Assembly (NCBI GenBank): GCA_951799425.1
Contig: OX637394.1
Location: forward strand, 35,004,001 to 35,068,000
DNA: 64,000 nt
Direction: 5' to 3'
Origin: Ilex aquifolium
Lineage: Eukaryota; Streptophyta; Magnoliopsida; Aquifoliales; Aquifoliaceae
In this document: piece by piece, positions 1-12,502 of the stretch
Position numbering within the stretch: position 1 is the first letter of the stretch
Layout of the letters: each line of letters opens with the position of its first letter
Position numbers and translations under genes: made by a program
Notes under the pieces: generated by a model
What the model saw: only the letters and a program-made list of their open reading frames with translations
Databases searched by the model: none
Told to the model about the DNA's origin: nothing

Positions 1-978
1 AACTATAGTGTGATTCATTGCTAAGAGACACCCTTGGTGAGGTTGCATCGAAGCTTAATTTGGATAGCCAAAGTGAATGTGAATTCAATTGTGTAAATGC
101 TTAAATTACATGTCAATTGCACACACACACGAGTTTGAAAATGAATGTGTAGGTGTATATTCTAGACTAGCATTTAAAGTCATGGTGTTGCTCATGTGTG
201 CTTGGTTCGGGCAGTTGAATGACGTGTTAGGTAGCCCTATGCTTAAAGGATGGGGGAATATTGCTCAACTTACGATATTTGATAAGATTTAGGAATGCCC
301 TTGTTGTTTGAATTCATGTTTTACATTTTGGGTATTCATTTTGGTAGTTTAAATTAGAAATCCATGTCTTGTACTTTGAAAACATCAAAATCTTAAATCA
401 TGTTGCAATTTCGGAAATGACTTTGGGTATGATCATTCAATTGTGGTTCATATGTGTGGTTCAAGTTTTTGGTAGGTTAGATGTCATAGATAGGGTGTTA
501 AGATGTTTTGGAGTTGAGGAAAGTTGGAGTGGATGTGAATTTTTTAACAAATGATTGGTTTTGCAGAAAGGCAAAACCTTTCGGAAGGTTCTATCCAATG
601 AGCAAAACCTTTCGGAAGGTTTTCCTTACTGGACAGAGGTGTCCCAGCAGTAAGCAAAACCTTCCGGAAGGTTTTGATCGACCTTCCGGAAGGTTTTGCC
701 CAGAAACCTAAAAAACGAGGGTTTTAAGTTCAAAATTTTTGAAAAAACCCCTCACATTTCCCATCCATCTCAAGCTCCCAAGCTCTCCCTCAAACCTCTT
801 CCAATCTTCAAAACACTCCACCAAAGCTCAAATTTCCCATTTCTTTCCTTGATTCAAGTTGATTTTGAAGCATTTTAACCGAAAATTCTAGTGTTCTCCA
901 CAAGCCTTAAGTCCTCACTTTTTCCCAAATTTCCCAAGACTATTTTGATCTTTTTGCAAACCCTTCAACTCCATTGTA
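1..978 (+). mobile_element. Internal non-coding part of an Athila/Tat-type gypsy element (left end outside window)
   Basis: I see no convincing reading frame here. The stretch leads into the ORF at 979 and belongs to the element whose polypurine tract and 3' LTR lie at 2577-2587. It is AT-rich up to about 570. Then come four copies of a 16-base palindrome (AACCTTYCGGAAGGTT) at 575-590, 606-621, 658-673 and 681-695. A pyrimidine-rich leader follows at about 750-970. A splice-acceptor-like TTTTGCAG ends just before the palindromes, so a spliced subgenomic transcript is possible but unproven. The 5' LTR and gag-pol, if present, lie left of the window. Confidence 0.5.
575..695. repeat. Array of four AACCTTYCGGAAGGTT palindromes
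   Basis: Near-perfect 16-base palindromes lie at 575-590, 606-621, 658-673 and 681-695. The last two form a tight pair separated by GATCG-like spacer bases. The same palindrome recurs at 2836-2995, 12399-12502 and 61896-62188, each time in LTR-retrotransposon sequence. Confidence 0.85.
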
Positions 979-2267
979 ATGGCGAGGATGAATGGGATGT
1001 CCATGGGTGTGTTTGAGCCTGTGGAGAGCTTCTTGGAGTGGTTGTTAACCATTGTGGGTTTAGGGGCACTGTTGATACTCATGGCCCGCACGAAAAGGAT
1101 GGGCCCCGAGTCTCCTCCACCTACGGGCTCTAGCTCCCGAAATAGGATGGAGAGGGACCAAGTGGTCAAGAGAGAGAGGAGAGGCGAACCAAGGCTAAGC
1201 ATGACGCCTGGAGACAGAGGATAGAGGAGAAGGGTGTCACATGTGAGAGATATGTCGATAGGGCTTCTCTTGGACCTACCAATGAGGTTGTGAGAATAAT
1301 CAAAGCACGGGGTTTGAGATTGTGGTTTGAGGAGGTGAAGGGGTACAACTTGGGGATGTGTCAGGAATTTTATCAAAAGTTGCCAGTGTTTGGTGAAGAC
1401 AGGGGAAGGCTAAGGACGAATGTGCGGGGGAAGACCTTTGAGGTGACCCCCGACACAATTGCTACGGTAATGGGATACGAGAGGCCTCCCCCGACAACCC
1501 CGGTCTACCCACATAATGTGGATGGGGGTAGGACGCTTAGCGACTACGTGGCCTTCACCTACGAGGACTCGACCACGTTCAAGGGAACAATGTTGGTCGG
1601 GGGCCTCAAGCATTCTTACGGGGTTATGAATAAGGTGTTGTAGTACAACTTGATGCCCTGGGGTTCGGAGAAGAACCCGAACATCGAGAAGCTGGCCTTA
1701 CTCCACGCTTTCATGACGGGGGTGGATATGGATGTGGCATACTTGATTTTTGAGGAGATGCGAGAGTTTGCCAAGGCCGCAAAGCCAAAGGCAAATCTCC
1801 CCTTCGGGAGTCTAGTCACCAAGTTGTGCTCTCACGCCAAGGTGAAGCTGTATGCACACGATACTATTCTCCCCCCAGAGACTGGAGCGATCGGGAAGTC
1901 TAGTAGCAATAAAAGGGCTGCCAGGACTGGGGGAGAAAGACCTAGAGCTACGAGGTCAGAGCCGTCAGCAGCTGGACCCTCCTCGTCAGCACCTCTTGCC
2001 CCTGCACCTGCTCCTGCCCGTACTATGTCATAGCGCATGGACGCACTAGAGTCCACCATGCATGGCCTATCGATCATGATTACGAGGCTCTTTCAGCACA
2101 CATTCCTGGGTGAGCCTACCCCCGATGGACCCCCACAGCCTCCAGTTGGACCCTCGACCACTATTCCTGTGCCCTCCATGACTGTCGAGGTGGAGGAGGA
2201 GGAGGAGGACGAGGAGTCCAAGTTCGAGTCTGAGGACGAGGATGCTTTTGATGAGGAGGATGACTGA
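979..2267 (+). pseudogene. Broken retroelement ORF similar to 'putative plant transposon protein' (PF20167-like)
   Basis: The reading frame starts at the ATG at 979, or at 1081 (MARTKRMG...). It loses frame near 1180-1200 and continues in the frame of 1290-2267, where TAG codons at 1641-1643 and 2031-2033 interrupt it. The middle part (RTNVRGKTFEVTPDTIATVMG, then YNLMPWGSEKNP) resembles the family of retrotransposon-borne proteins annotated as putative plant transposon protein. The C terminus is a Pro/Ala/Ser-rich linker and an acidic Glu/Asp run at about 2190-2267. Function is unknown in the family. Both stops look like CAG to TAG changes, as expected from decay of methylated DNA. The ORF lies just upstream of the polypurine tract, the place of the extra 3' ORF in Athila/Tat-like elements. 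The family name is recalled, not searched. Confidence 0.55.
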
Positions 2268-2586
2268 GGATTTTTGTTTTTGTTTTGAATTTTGGTTGTA
2301 CATAGCTAGGGTTTCTTGTGTCGGCCAGTAGAAGCATCTTTAGGTTTTGGCCGTTTTGTTTGAAACTTGAACCCATTGTAAAGAAATTTTGGAAATGATC
2401 AATGAAATACCACATTTGTCTTGTTTATCATTGTCCAAAGCCATTTATTTAATTGCAATATGATTTATGCATTTCAAGTGTTTGGATGTTTACGTGTATG
2501 TATGTATGTATGGATTTTGTTTTAATTTATAGCTAGTGGTTTAAATTAAATGTTTGCTAGGGACTAGTAAAGCTCAAGTTGGGGGG
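2268..2586 (+). mobile_element. 3' untranslated part and polypurine tract of the Athila/Tat-type element
   Basis: This AT-rich stretch without ORF ends in AAGCTCAAGTTGGGGGG at 2570-2586, a polypurine tract sitting directly before the LTR start TGTGATTAGC. That fixes the + orientation of the element. Confidence 0.6.
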
Positions 2587-2835
2587 TGTGATTAGCACAA
2601 AAACATTACATATATTATATGCTAATATGCCTTTTTATACTTGCTTCTGTCGTGAAATTGGGGAGAAATGCGTTTAATCTTTTCTTTGATGGAGTTTTGT
2701 GTAAATGCGGGTAAAAGGATGTAAATGATTCAAGTTAAGCCCCCATTGAAGTGTTTGAAGTCAATGAAGATGAGGGGATAGCTTAAAGGAAGGCTTGGAG
2801 GGTGAAAAAACCAAGAAAAAATGCAGTTTTGGTGA

Positions 2836-2995
2836 AAACCTTCTGGAATGTTTGGCTAAAAACCTTCTGGAAGGTTTTGCCTTGGTTTGCATATTCACTG
2901 TCAAAACCTTCCGTAAGGTGTTGCTTACTGGTTTGCCATTTTAACTGTTCCTGCACAAACCTTCCGGAAGGTTTGTGTCGACCTTCCGGAAGGTT
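2836..2995. repeat. Array of five TTCCGGAA-type palindromes in LTR U3
   Basis: Copies of AACCTTCYGGAAGGTT with zero to two mismatches lie near 2836, 2860, 2904, 2957 and 2979. The last two are perfect in the core ACCTTCCGGAAGGT. Order and flanking words (GTCGACCTTCC..TTTTGCCCAGA) match the array at 575-700. Confidence 0.8.
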
Positions 2996-3762
2996 TTGCC
3001 CAGATTGTCTAAACAGCCTACATCTCAAGCTCTGCCAATTGGTGGTCCCACCTACACTTCTCCAACTTGTTCCCTAACATCCCTTACACATCTACAGGCC
3101 CCCCTCACCTTAGCTTGGATTTTGGAGGCATTGACATTAATGTGGAGGAGAGAGAAGAGGCAATGCAGGGGAGATGTAGACTAGGCCTGTCCTAGCTTGC
3201 CAAATGCATCCAATCAGCCCCCTTTTGGTGTAAAGCCTGCCACACACCTATGAGAGCTCTCTATGGACGAAAATCATCATTCATTATGTATTATTTAGAT
3301 TGTATTACATTGTAGAGAGAGAAGCTCTAAAGGGAAGACATAGTTAGAGAGAGAAAACTTGGATTTTTACATGTTCTTCCATCCATTTCACTTGTAGTTC
3401 CTGTAAGACTTATGTAAACTTCATTTAATGTCATTTATTACAAGCACATTTCATTTAATGTCATCCATTTCACTCATGTTCTTACATTTTGGATTTCACC
3501 ATTAATGCATTCAAGTTCTTCCTATTCAAGTTTTAAAATGAGTATTGAATGTTTCTAGTCTTAGTTTAAGTTTTCTTGCATTAAACTACATTGCAATCGT
3601 CATTTCTTTACAATGTCTCTCCATTACATTTATATTCTTGCTTTAAATATGAGTAGCTAGACTTTAAGTTGGCTAATCCAATGGAGAACTCCTCTTGGGT
3701 ATGCCATTTCAACTCATTTTCATTCCTCCTCATAGTGTACGATGACTCGGTTTGACTAGGTT

Positions 3763-3767
3763 GAGTG
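3763..3767. repeat. Target-site duplication GAGTG, left copy (Tekay element)
   Basis: GAGTG directly precedes the LTR start TGTGACACC and is repeated exactly at 15523-15527 after the right LTR. This fixes both ends of the element. Confidence 0.85.
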
Positions 3768-6082
3768 TGTGACACCCCAATTTTCGGGGGTCCTTTATTC
3801 ACCGTTGATAAACCCACCAACCCGCGAAAATACCCGTGAGTGCCGCACAATCCGACATCACGCTAATAGTATCCCTTTACCCGGGATTATAACTCACACG
3901 TATAACCCGTGTTCCTTTAATCATTTAATCCAATCGAGGTTCAATATACCCCAATATATCTCATTTAAGGTCCATTTGTATTGTTGGAACCCAAGAAACC
4001 AAAGTCCAATAGCATGGGAAAACAATTTAAAATTTTCAAAGTTTTTGGGGCAGTACCGGTACTGCGTACCGGTACGGTTTGCCCAGTTTGCCTTTTTCAA
4101 CTGTTTTTCATTTTCCATCCATTCCAAACCCATTCCAAACTCATCCAACACATGCATAATGAAAGTTTTCATACTATACAAGGTTAAAAGCAACTCTATT
4201 ACATTTAATTCCAAAAATTTACATACCAAAAACTAAGTTTTCATAATGTTTTACAAAAACTCAAACAAAGCCACATTTCGGCCTTCTTCATCCTTGGGGC
4301 TCAAAATGGGACCATCCGCCGGTGTGAACCCCGCACCTGAAATGTTTTTCCCACGAAGGGTGAGCCACGCTCAATATGATATCTCCTAATGAGGCTACTC
4401 CCCAACCTAAATGCATAAGAAATGTTCACATGCCACAAATCAACAATTCATAACATTCCAAGCAAGAAAGTACATTCAATGTTGGAATTTGCAATGTCAT
4501 GCTATGTAATGAGGTGATACTCACTCATGCATCTCAACCGAGCCCTTCCTGACTCCTCCACACACAAAAGTGTCAATGTGTACGAATCCGTCATTTATGT
4601 TGCACATCAAATGACATTCTTCGATCTAGGGTCTTTATAGGGGTGGATGTTCATGGACTCACACCAAAGGTCACCCAACCTACACGGAATTTACGGACTT
4701 CCACCGAAGGTTCCGCGTACACCTACACACTTCATGGGCCGAGCCAAAGGAGTGCGTATCCTAATCACCGAGTCTTGCACCCGAGGGATCTTCCAGCCCT
4801 TCTTGCTAACCCCAACCCTATCAACCATGCAAACCATGCGACTCGGCTAAGTTTTCAACCAAGCTCACTCGAGCCCACCCATCATCCACCAAATGTGGTG
4901 TTGACAACAACAACCATGCACCCACACCCACATATGCGATGTTCCCGTGCACAATGAAATGTAATGCCTCATTGCAACAATAATACAATGTTCAATATGC
5001 TATGAGTGACATATGAACATTCTCAACACATCTCACATATTTCATGGCAAAATTATATCATAAGCATATAATTCACATAACACAACTTCCAAGCATGTCA
5101 TCACATAATCATGCTATCAACACTTTAAATCCTCAAGGCATATATACATACACATAACATGCCCACAAATTCATATAGCACAAGAATCACATTGGGTCTA
5201 TTTCACATGTCAAATTCTAGAAATCACACTTAGCAATTTCTAACTACCAATCCAAGCTAGGATTCATCCTAACCCATTTCTATACCCATTTCACCCAATC
5301 TAACAACAATAGGCAAGAGATACACAACCTATCATCCTACCCATTTCACAAAAACATTCTAGGTTTGGAATAAACCTTAGTAGGAGGGAACCCTACCTCT
5401 TGAAGCGTAAACCCACTTGGTAGACACCTTCAAGAATCTCTATCTTGCCCAAAACCCTTGATTTCTCCAAGCTCGTTTTTGGAACTTCGGTGAAATCCGT
5501 CTTTCTTGGTATGGTTTTGTAGCCCTCGATGCGTAGAACGATCTTTGTTCTTGGCCCGAGTGGATTGGAGCTCCGTGGAGAAGAAGATCTTAGAGAGAAG
5601 GTGGAGAAAACCCTAGCTTTCCCTCTCTTGTTTCTCTCGTTGGAATCGGCTGAGCAAATGGGGAGAAAATCTGATTTTCTCCCCTATTTATATTTTCTAA
5701 ACACTTGGTCCACAATGTGCCACACGGCCCTTATTTCCCGGATTCGTTTTAGCCCCGAAACGATTAAATTTCGTTCCGATTCAAGTTCAAAATATTTTTA
5801 TTTTAACTTGCAATCATTTATTTCCAAACTTTAAAATTTTATTAAAAAGTTCATTTTTGAGTCTCCCGAGGCCCGACCGCCTCGTAAAACGTGAAAAATC
5901 CGACTGTCTCGGAATTCAGCGCAATTTGACAGGGTAACTAGATTTTGCGAGACGAATCCAACGGTGAGGTTCGTTTCGTCATCCGAGATCTAGAAAAATT
6001 CAGGTTTGCAACCTGTACCGTAGTGACAAATTACCGTTTTGCCCTTTTTTTTACAAAAGTTCAAATTTACCCGGGTTTTACA
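3768..6082 (-). repeat. 3' LTR of the Tekay-like element
   Basis: This 2.3-kb repeat is nearly collinear with 13243-15522. Relative to the other copy it carries extra sequence at about 4120-4140 (a repeated CCATTCCAAAC word) and at about 4862-4888. It contains two GTACCGGTAC palindromes at 4051-4075. Confidence 0.93.
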
Positions 6083-6096
6083 TTCTTCCCCCCTTA
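6083..6096 (-). other. Polypurine tract of the Tekay-like element
   Basis: On the - strand the sequence AAGGGGGGAAGAA directly precedes the LTR start TGTAAAACC. This is the plus-strand priming site of reverse transcription. Confidence 0.8.
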
Positions 6097-6176
6097 AAAG
6101 AATTTCGTCCTCGAAATTCACACACTCATGCACATACAACCACATGCATATGCAACAGTCATATAATACTGAATGA

Positions 6177-9100
6177 CTATAAGAATGTACCTCCATCGTC
6201 AAATAAAAAAGGATAATCGGCACGTATGGTGTCCTCACGCTCCCATGTTTCCTCCTCCACTCCCCGGTGTTGCCATAACACCTTCATTAGCCTCACGGTC
6301 TTGCCTCGCAAAACCTGCTCCCGGCTATCCATGATACGCACCGGTCCCTCCTCGAAGGTCCCATCAGCATCAACAATAAGCTCGCCCCAATCCACCACAT
6401 GAGTCGGATCTGGGGTGTATTTCCGGAGCATGGAGACATGGAATACCGCGTGAACACCCGATAAATTTGGCGGTAACGCCAACCTGTAAGCCACAGTACC
6501 AACCCTCTCAAGTACTTCAAAGGGCCCAATATACCTCGGCGACAGCTTTCCCCGCTTGCCAAATCTGACCACTCCTCTCTTAGGCATCACCTTCAAGAAG
6601 ACATGATCTCCCACCTCAAACTCCAGAGGTCGCCGCCGTCTATCAGCGTAGCTCTTCTGCCGGCTTTGAGCCGTGAGAAGACGCTTCTTTATCAGGTCCA
6701 CCTTCTCCAAGGCGTTTCTTATCATGTCTGGACCCGTAGAGGGTCTCTCTCCAACCTCCGTCCAACAGATCGGAGAACGGCAAGGCCTCCCATAAAGTGC
6801 CTCATAGGGTGCCATCCGTATGCTCGTCTGATAGCTGTTATTATAGGCGAATTCCACTAAAGGTAAATGCTCTTCTCAGCTACCCTTGAGGTCTAGGACG
6901 CATGCCTGTAGCATGTCCTCTAATGTCTGGATGGTCCTCTCCGATTGACCGTCCGTTTGGGGATGAAAGGTTGTGCTCATCATCAACTGAGTCTCCATGG
7001 GTCGCTGGAAACTCTCCCAAAAATGAGCCGTAAACCTGGGATCCCGATCCGATACTATAGATACGGGCACCCCATGCAACCGGACTATCTCCCGTATGTA
7101 CAACCTGCAGAATTCCTCCAATGTGAAGGTCATCCGCACCACCAAAAAGTGTGCCGACTTCGTAAGCCGGTCCACTATCACCCACACCGCGTCATACCCC
7201 CGCGATGTCCGTGGCAAGTGGGTCACAAAATCCATCGTGACGTGCTCCCACTTCCACTCAGCCACCTCCAAAGGCTGGAGCAACCCTGCTAGTCTCTGGT
7301 GCTCGGCTTTAACCTGCTGACATGTGAGGCATCTACTGAAAAAGTCGCCAATTTGCCTCTTCATCCCGCTCCAATAATACTGGCGACGAAGGTCATGATA
7401 CATTTTCGTGCCGCCTGGATGCACCGCAAAACGGGAGCAATGGAACTCCATGAGGATCTCCGCTCTCAGATCCGTAGACTGGGGGACCACAACTCTTCCC
7501 CTAAACCGAAGACTGTCATCTAAGTGAATGACCCAGCCCTCGTTACCGGTACCCGTCTGCACTCGGTCCGTGATGGATGATAACTCTGGGTCCTGCCCCT
7601 GGGACTCAATCACTCTGCTCAGTAGGGAAGGTGTAGCCACCAAGCTCCCTAAAACACCCTGAGTCCGACCCCGATAATGCAGCCCAAATTGGCCCACGGT
7701 CTCAAGCATCCGCCACTCCCGGGAAGCTACACTAGCCAAGACTCCCCGTGACTTCCGGCTAAGTGCATCAACCACCACATTTGCCTTACCAGGGTGGTAA
7801 TGCAAAGTGAAGTCATAGTCCTCTAGGTACTCCATCCACCTACGCTGCCTCATGTTGAGGTCCCGCTGAGTGAAGATGTACTTCAGACTTTTGTGGTCCG
7901 AAAACACCTTAAATTGTTCACCATATAAATAGTGGCGCCAAGCCTTCAAGGTAAAGACGATTGCCGCCAACTCCATGTCATGCGTAGGGTAATTCTGTTC
8001 ATGGTTCTTTAATTATCGAGAACCATAAGCCACCACTCTCCCGGACTGCATCAAGACACAACTAAGTCCGTCCTTGGAGGCATCGCAGTACACCGTGTAA
8101 TTTTGTCCCCTCTCTGGAACAATCAAGATAGGAGCTGAAGTGAGCCTCATCTTTAGCTCCTGGAATGCCTTCTCACACGAATCATTCCACTCGAACTTGA
8201 CCTCCTTCCAGGTCAATCTAGTCATAGGTGCGGCTAGTCGGGAGAAGTCCTCGATGAATCTCCGATAGTACCCTGCCAATCCCAAGAAACTACGTATCTC
8301 GAAGACTGACTTCGACCTCTCCCAATTCATCACCGCCTCTACCTTCTCCGGGTCAACTGACACCCCCGAAGCCGACACCACGTGTCCCAAAAATTTCACC
8401 TCCGTAAGCCAAAATTCACACTTACTGAACTTGGTGTACAACTAGTGGTCCCTCAAGGTTTGGAGAACAATCCTCAAGTGACCCTCATGCTCCTCCTCTG
8501 TCTTGGAGTAGATCAGGATGTCATCAACAAACACCACGATGAACTGATCTAAATAGGGTTGGAACACCCTATGCATGAGATCCATGAATGCCGCTGGGGC
8601 ATTCAATCCAAATGGCATCACTGTGAACTCGAAATGGTCATACCGCGTTCTGAACGCCGTCTTAGGGATATCTGCCTCCCTAATCCTCAACTGATGGTAG
8701 CCCGTGCGGAGATCTATCTTGGAATAGACCCGCGCTCCCCTCAGCTGATCAAACAGATCATCAATCCTCGGCAAAGGGTACCTATTCTTGATGGTGACCC
8801 GGTTCAACTGCCGATAGTCTATACACAATCGAAGGGTCTTGTCCTTCTTCTTGGCAAACAGCACCGGAGCGCCCCAAGGTGAAGTGCTCGGTCTAATAAA
8901 ACCCTTGTCCAATAATTCTTGTAATTGGACCTTGAGTTCTTGCAACTCAGCTGGTGTCATCCTATGTGGAGTCATAGAAATGGGTGAAGTACCCGGATGC
9001 AACTCGATGCTAAAGTCCACATCCCTATGGGGAGGTAATCCCGGTAACTCGTTCGAAAAAACGTCCTCATGCTCACACACCACCCAAGGTAGACCCAATT

Positions 9101-10664
9101 CTTGTCTTGCCACGTTCTCCAGGGTAAGGCTCGCAAGCCAACCCATCAACTGTCCATGCCATCGAGAGTCATACACGGCTTGGGGCAAAGCATCATGCTT
9201 TTCCCCCTGAAACTTGAAACAAACACCGTCCGGTGTATAGGCAGTGACCCTCTTCCTATCACAATCAATGACGACCCGATGCGCCGCCAACCAGTCCATC
9301 CCAAGGATGACATCGAACTCCGACATGTCCATAACTCTAAAGTCCACGGTGAGTAGAATCCCCGAGATCTCTATCTCACAACCCCGACATATCTGATTCA
9401 CACACACCCTAGCTCCTAGGGGTGAATTCACATACAACGGCTCTTCCAAGGTATCAACCTCCAAGCCTAAATCCCTCACACATGATGCAGAAATGAATGA
9501 ATGTGATGCACCAGAGTCAAATAACACCCTAGTCCATAAGCGAGAGAGTAGAAATGTACCCTGAATGACTGACTGATCCGCTGGCTCAGCTTGAGGTGTA
9601 ATGGCGTAGACACGCCCCTGGGTCCCCGAAGTCCCGGCCTGCATGCCCTGTCCTCAGCCCATGCCCTGGCCCATCTGGCCTGACTGCGGAGTTCCCGCTC
9701 GGAAGGTGGTAGGGGCCTGAGTAGCACCCTGGAACTGATATTGGTTCCTCTGGCCCGTGGTGGGGTAGGGAGGAACAAAATGGTTCTGTGGCTGTCCCAC
9801 TGATGACTGGGACTGAGATGTCCCATAGCTCTGGGATCCTTGCCTCTGAGGACAATCCCTCCTCATATGCCCCCGTTGGTGGCAATGAAAATATGTCTTC
9901 TGGCCTGCCTGGTAGGTAGTCCTGAAGTTTCTCCCACCTTGGAAAAGTTGACCTTGGCCTTGGCCTTGATAGCCGCGGCCCTGTCCTTGTTGTCCTTGTG
10001 GAGCAGAAGTCCTCTACTTCTTCCCCGAACTAGAAGAAGAGGATTGGCCCTCCTTCTTCTTATCCTTAGCACCCGCCTCACGGATGCTTCGTACATCATC
10101 AACCTCTCTCTCAATGGTCATAGTTGTCTCGACCATAGAGTCCAAGTCTTGCAGGCGGAGGCCCACAATCTTTCCCCGGATGGATAGTTTCAACCCATCC
10201 TCAAACCTTCTTACCTTGGCCATATCCATGGCCACGTAATCATCAGCAAATCGGGCTAATTCGGTGAACTTAGCCACATACTCCATCACAGTCATTGACC
10301 CTTGCTTCAAATCTAGGAATTCCTGGGCCTTTGCATGTCGAACGGCCGTTGGGAAATATTTACCCATGAAGAGCTCCTTAAACTCTCCCCATGTCATGGC
10401 CTCTAAGTTCTTCGAGGCCGTCACCCAATCCCACCACAATTGGGCTTCTTCCTCTAGATGGAATGCAGCTAGTCTTATCTTAGTAACGTCAGAGGTGACC
10501 TCCATTGCCTCTAAGATCTTATTGACTTGCCGGAACCAATGGTTTGCCACCATCGGATCCGCCCCTCCCACGAAGACTGGAGGTTTGTGTGCTTTAAACT
10601 GTTGGAGGTTACTCGTGCCTCCATGCCCGGCATTTGCACTAACTTGTGCAACAGTAGCCGCCAT
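6177..10664 (-). pseudogene. Tekay-like gag-pol polyprotein, main part, with five in-frame stop codons
   Basis: One uninterrupted frame of 1,495 codons runs from 10664 to 6177, broken only by stops at 10014, 9654, 8442, 8013 and 6876. Counting from 10664: gag lies at about 1-260; a CCHC knuckle near 257-271 has its first Cys replaced by Tyr; the aspartic protease has [10 protein letters not shown] with Asp near 383; reverse transcriptase has FVDD near 712-715; RNase H contains 'YCDASKDGL'; the integrase has an HHCC-type zinc region ending RCLTCQQVK and a core with MDFVTHLP, VSDRDPRF and SERTIQTLED. The C-terminal extension resembles a chromodomain. Each stop is one C:G to T:A change away from the expected Gln, Arg or Trp codon. 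The true N terminus lies at 12885-12782, beyond the solo LTR. The protein cannot be made as it stands. Confidence 0.9.
10660..10664. repeat. Target-site duplication GCCAT, left copy (solo LTR in gag)
   Basis: GCCAT at 10660-10664 is repeated at 12782-12786. Both sit inside the gag frame, so the solo LTR landed in a coding triplet series without deletion. Confidence 0.8.
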
Positions 10665-10999
10665 TGATTCACCACTTTTTGTGATCTGAATTATATTAAT
10701 TATACACTCAAGTATAAGTGGTCAAATTGTAGTTTCTCGGTTTTAAGTTCAAGTATCGATCCCACGAAGAGTTTTAGTAATTTAGATTTTAAAATAAAAA
10801 AACAAAATAAAAATAGTAAAGTTGTTGTTTGAAGTAGTATGATGTTTGATAGCTTGTGATGTGAGCTTAGATTGATAACTAGTTTAATTTAAATACACTG
10901 CGGAAATAAAGTGCGGAGATAATAAAAATGCGTAAGTAAAGCGTATAAATAATAACAATATAAAAGATACCCTTCAGTTTAGGGATCCATATGTTTTAT

Positions 11000-11790
11000 A
11001 TTGGTTGATTACTGGAAATGCTACCTCACATCAATTAACTTCCATTTTACTGGCAAGTCAATCGGCAGGTCTGATGTATATAGTCCATAACACAGCCGCT
11101 TCTTAGGCTAACTGGTGGTAATAATTTATAACACAGCAACTTCTTAGGAAAGCTGGTTATATTTACGTCAATTGATTAACCCAAGCAAACCAGAAGGACA
11201 AGCCATTCATAAGGAATACTTGAGTTATTCAATTGATCTCTTGATAACAAGTACATAAAGATTAAACCATAACACAACCACTTCTTAGGTTAACTGGTGG
11301 TAATATAGCATAACACAGCAACTTCTTAGGAAAGCTGGTTATAGACGTACCAATTAACTAATTCAAGTGAACCAGAAGGACAAGCCATTCATGAGGAATA
11401 CTTGAGTTATTCAATTAGTCATCTGTGATCTATATATATATAGACGTACCAGTTAAACATCCTCAGTATTCCATCGGAGGACAAGCCATACCAGTAGGAA
11501 CACCGTGGTTGTTAGACTGTCAGTTTAGTTAGATATATATATATATATATGCTAGTTAAACATCCTCAATATTCCATCGGAGGACAAGCCATACCAGTAG
11601 GAACACCGTGGTTGTTAGACTGTCAGTATAGTTAGATATATAATAAGTAAAGAAACTCTAATAACCCAAAAGGACAAGCCATTCATGAGGATCATTTAGG
11701 TTTTGTACCACACATCAGTAGAAAATCCTCAACGTTCCAATGGAGGACAAGCCATACCGGTAGGAACATCGTGAATCTTTAACTGGATGG
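11000..11790. repeat. Degenerate direct repeats inside the nested solo LTR
   Basis: The word GGACAAGCCAT recurs near 11197, 11379, 11481, 11581, 11671 and 11742. Longer blocks are duplicated: 'CATAACACAGC..ACTTCTTAGG' near 11088, 11128, 11270 and 11310, and a block around ATATATATAT at about 11430-11520 repeated at 11530-11640. Confidence 0.75.
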
Positions 11791-12189
11791 TCTTATGATA
11801 CACTGATGACATAATTCCAGGCACAGCACCAGAATTACGTACATCACTATATCATGCATTAAGCATATAATACATATATAAATAAACATAGAAATAAAAC
11901 ATCAGCATTTCCATAATCTAACCAATATTATACATATGTTTACCCTAGTTAGAAGGGTATAAAACGACTACTCACGCTCCATTGCTACAGACAAACAAGG
12001 AGTGCGGGTATTCGTCATCACAACTAAAATTAAACGGTAAACTGTAAAACATCTTTCACAAGGAACAATTGAAACACAACCACTTTTATTATCATTCAAG
12101 ACACAAAAGTGGCGGTAGTTCAACTATCCGAATAGAAAGATACAATAGAAATGTAGAAATACAGAGTAACAATAAAAGTGTATCACAGA

Positions 12190-12245
12190 CCGGCTAAGAC
12201 TTTCTCTTTCTTTCTCTCTTTCTTTCTCTTTTTCTTTCTCTCTTT
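12190..12245. repeat. CTTTCT-rich microsatellite
   Basis: Simple pyrimidine repeat (CTTTCTCTTTCTTT...) inside the solo LTR. Confidence 0.8.
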
Positions 12246-12398
12246 GGCTTTGGTGTGGCCGGCCAAGTGCAAGGTGAATTGGTCTTGGAGAGGTGTTTGG
12301 AAGGCTTGGAAGGAATTTCTTGAAAAATGAACAAGGCACCCCTATTTATAGAGGGGGAGGAGTATTCGGCCAAGGAGGGTGGTCCCAACCATCTTCCC

Positions 12399-12502
12399 AA
12401 CCTTCCAAAAGGTTATGCCTTGCAGTAGGGGTCCTAGGTGTCGTTCTTCTTGAGCTGCCACTTGTCAGGGTCCCAACCACTAGCCCAACCTTCCGGAAGG
12501 TT
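12399..12502. repeat. Two TTCCGGAA-type palindromes
   Basis: AACCTTCCAAAAGGTT lies at 12399-12414 and the perfect AACCTTCCGGAAGGTT at 12487-12502. Both sit in a duplicated context (TCTTGCAGT..GGTGTC.TTCTT). Confidence 0.85.

Larger units (their letters stand above)
2587..3767 (+). mobile_element. 3' LTR, first part, of the Athila/Tat-type element
   Basis: The LTR starts with TGTGATTAGCAC right after a polypurine tract. It is split at 3767 by the Tekay insertion and resumes at 15528. The stretch at about 3040-3290 is clearly homologous, in reverse, to the solo LTR at 60535-62442: it shares a 'GGTCCCACCTA..CTTCTCC' block and a 'GTCCTAGCTTG..CAGCCCC' block. Five AACCTTCYGGAAGG palindromes lie at 2836-2995, about 250-410 bases into the LTR, so in the expected U3 region. 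Confidence 0.65.

Noticed and set aside
3608..6082. ORFs within 3608-6082 and their near-copies at 13244-15523
   Set aside because: They are duplicated because they lie in the two Tekay LTRs; no domain and different frames broken in each copy.
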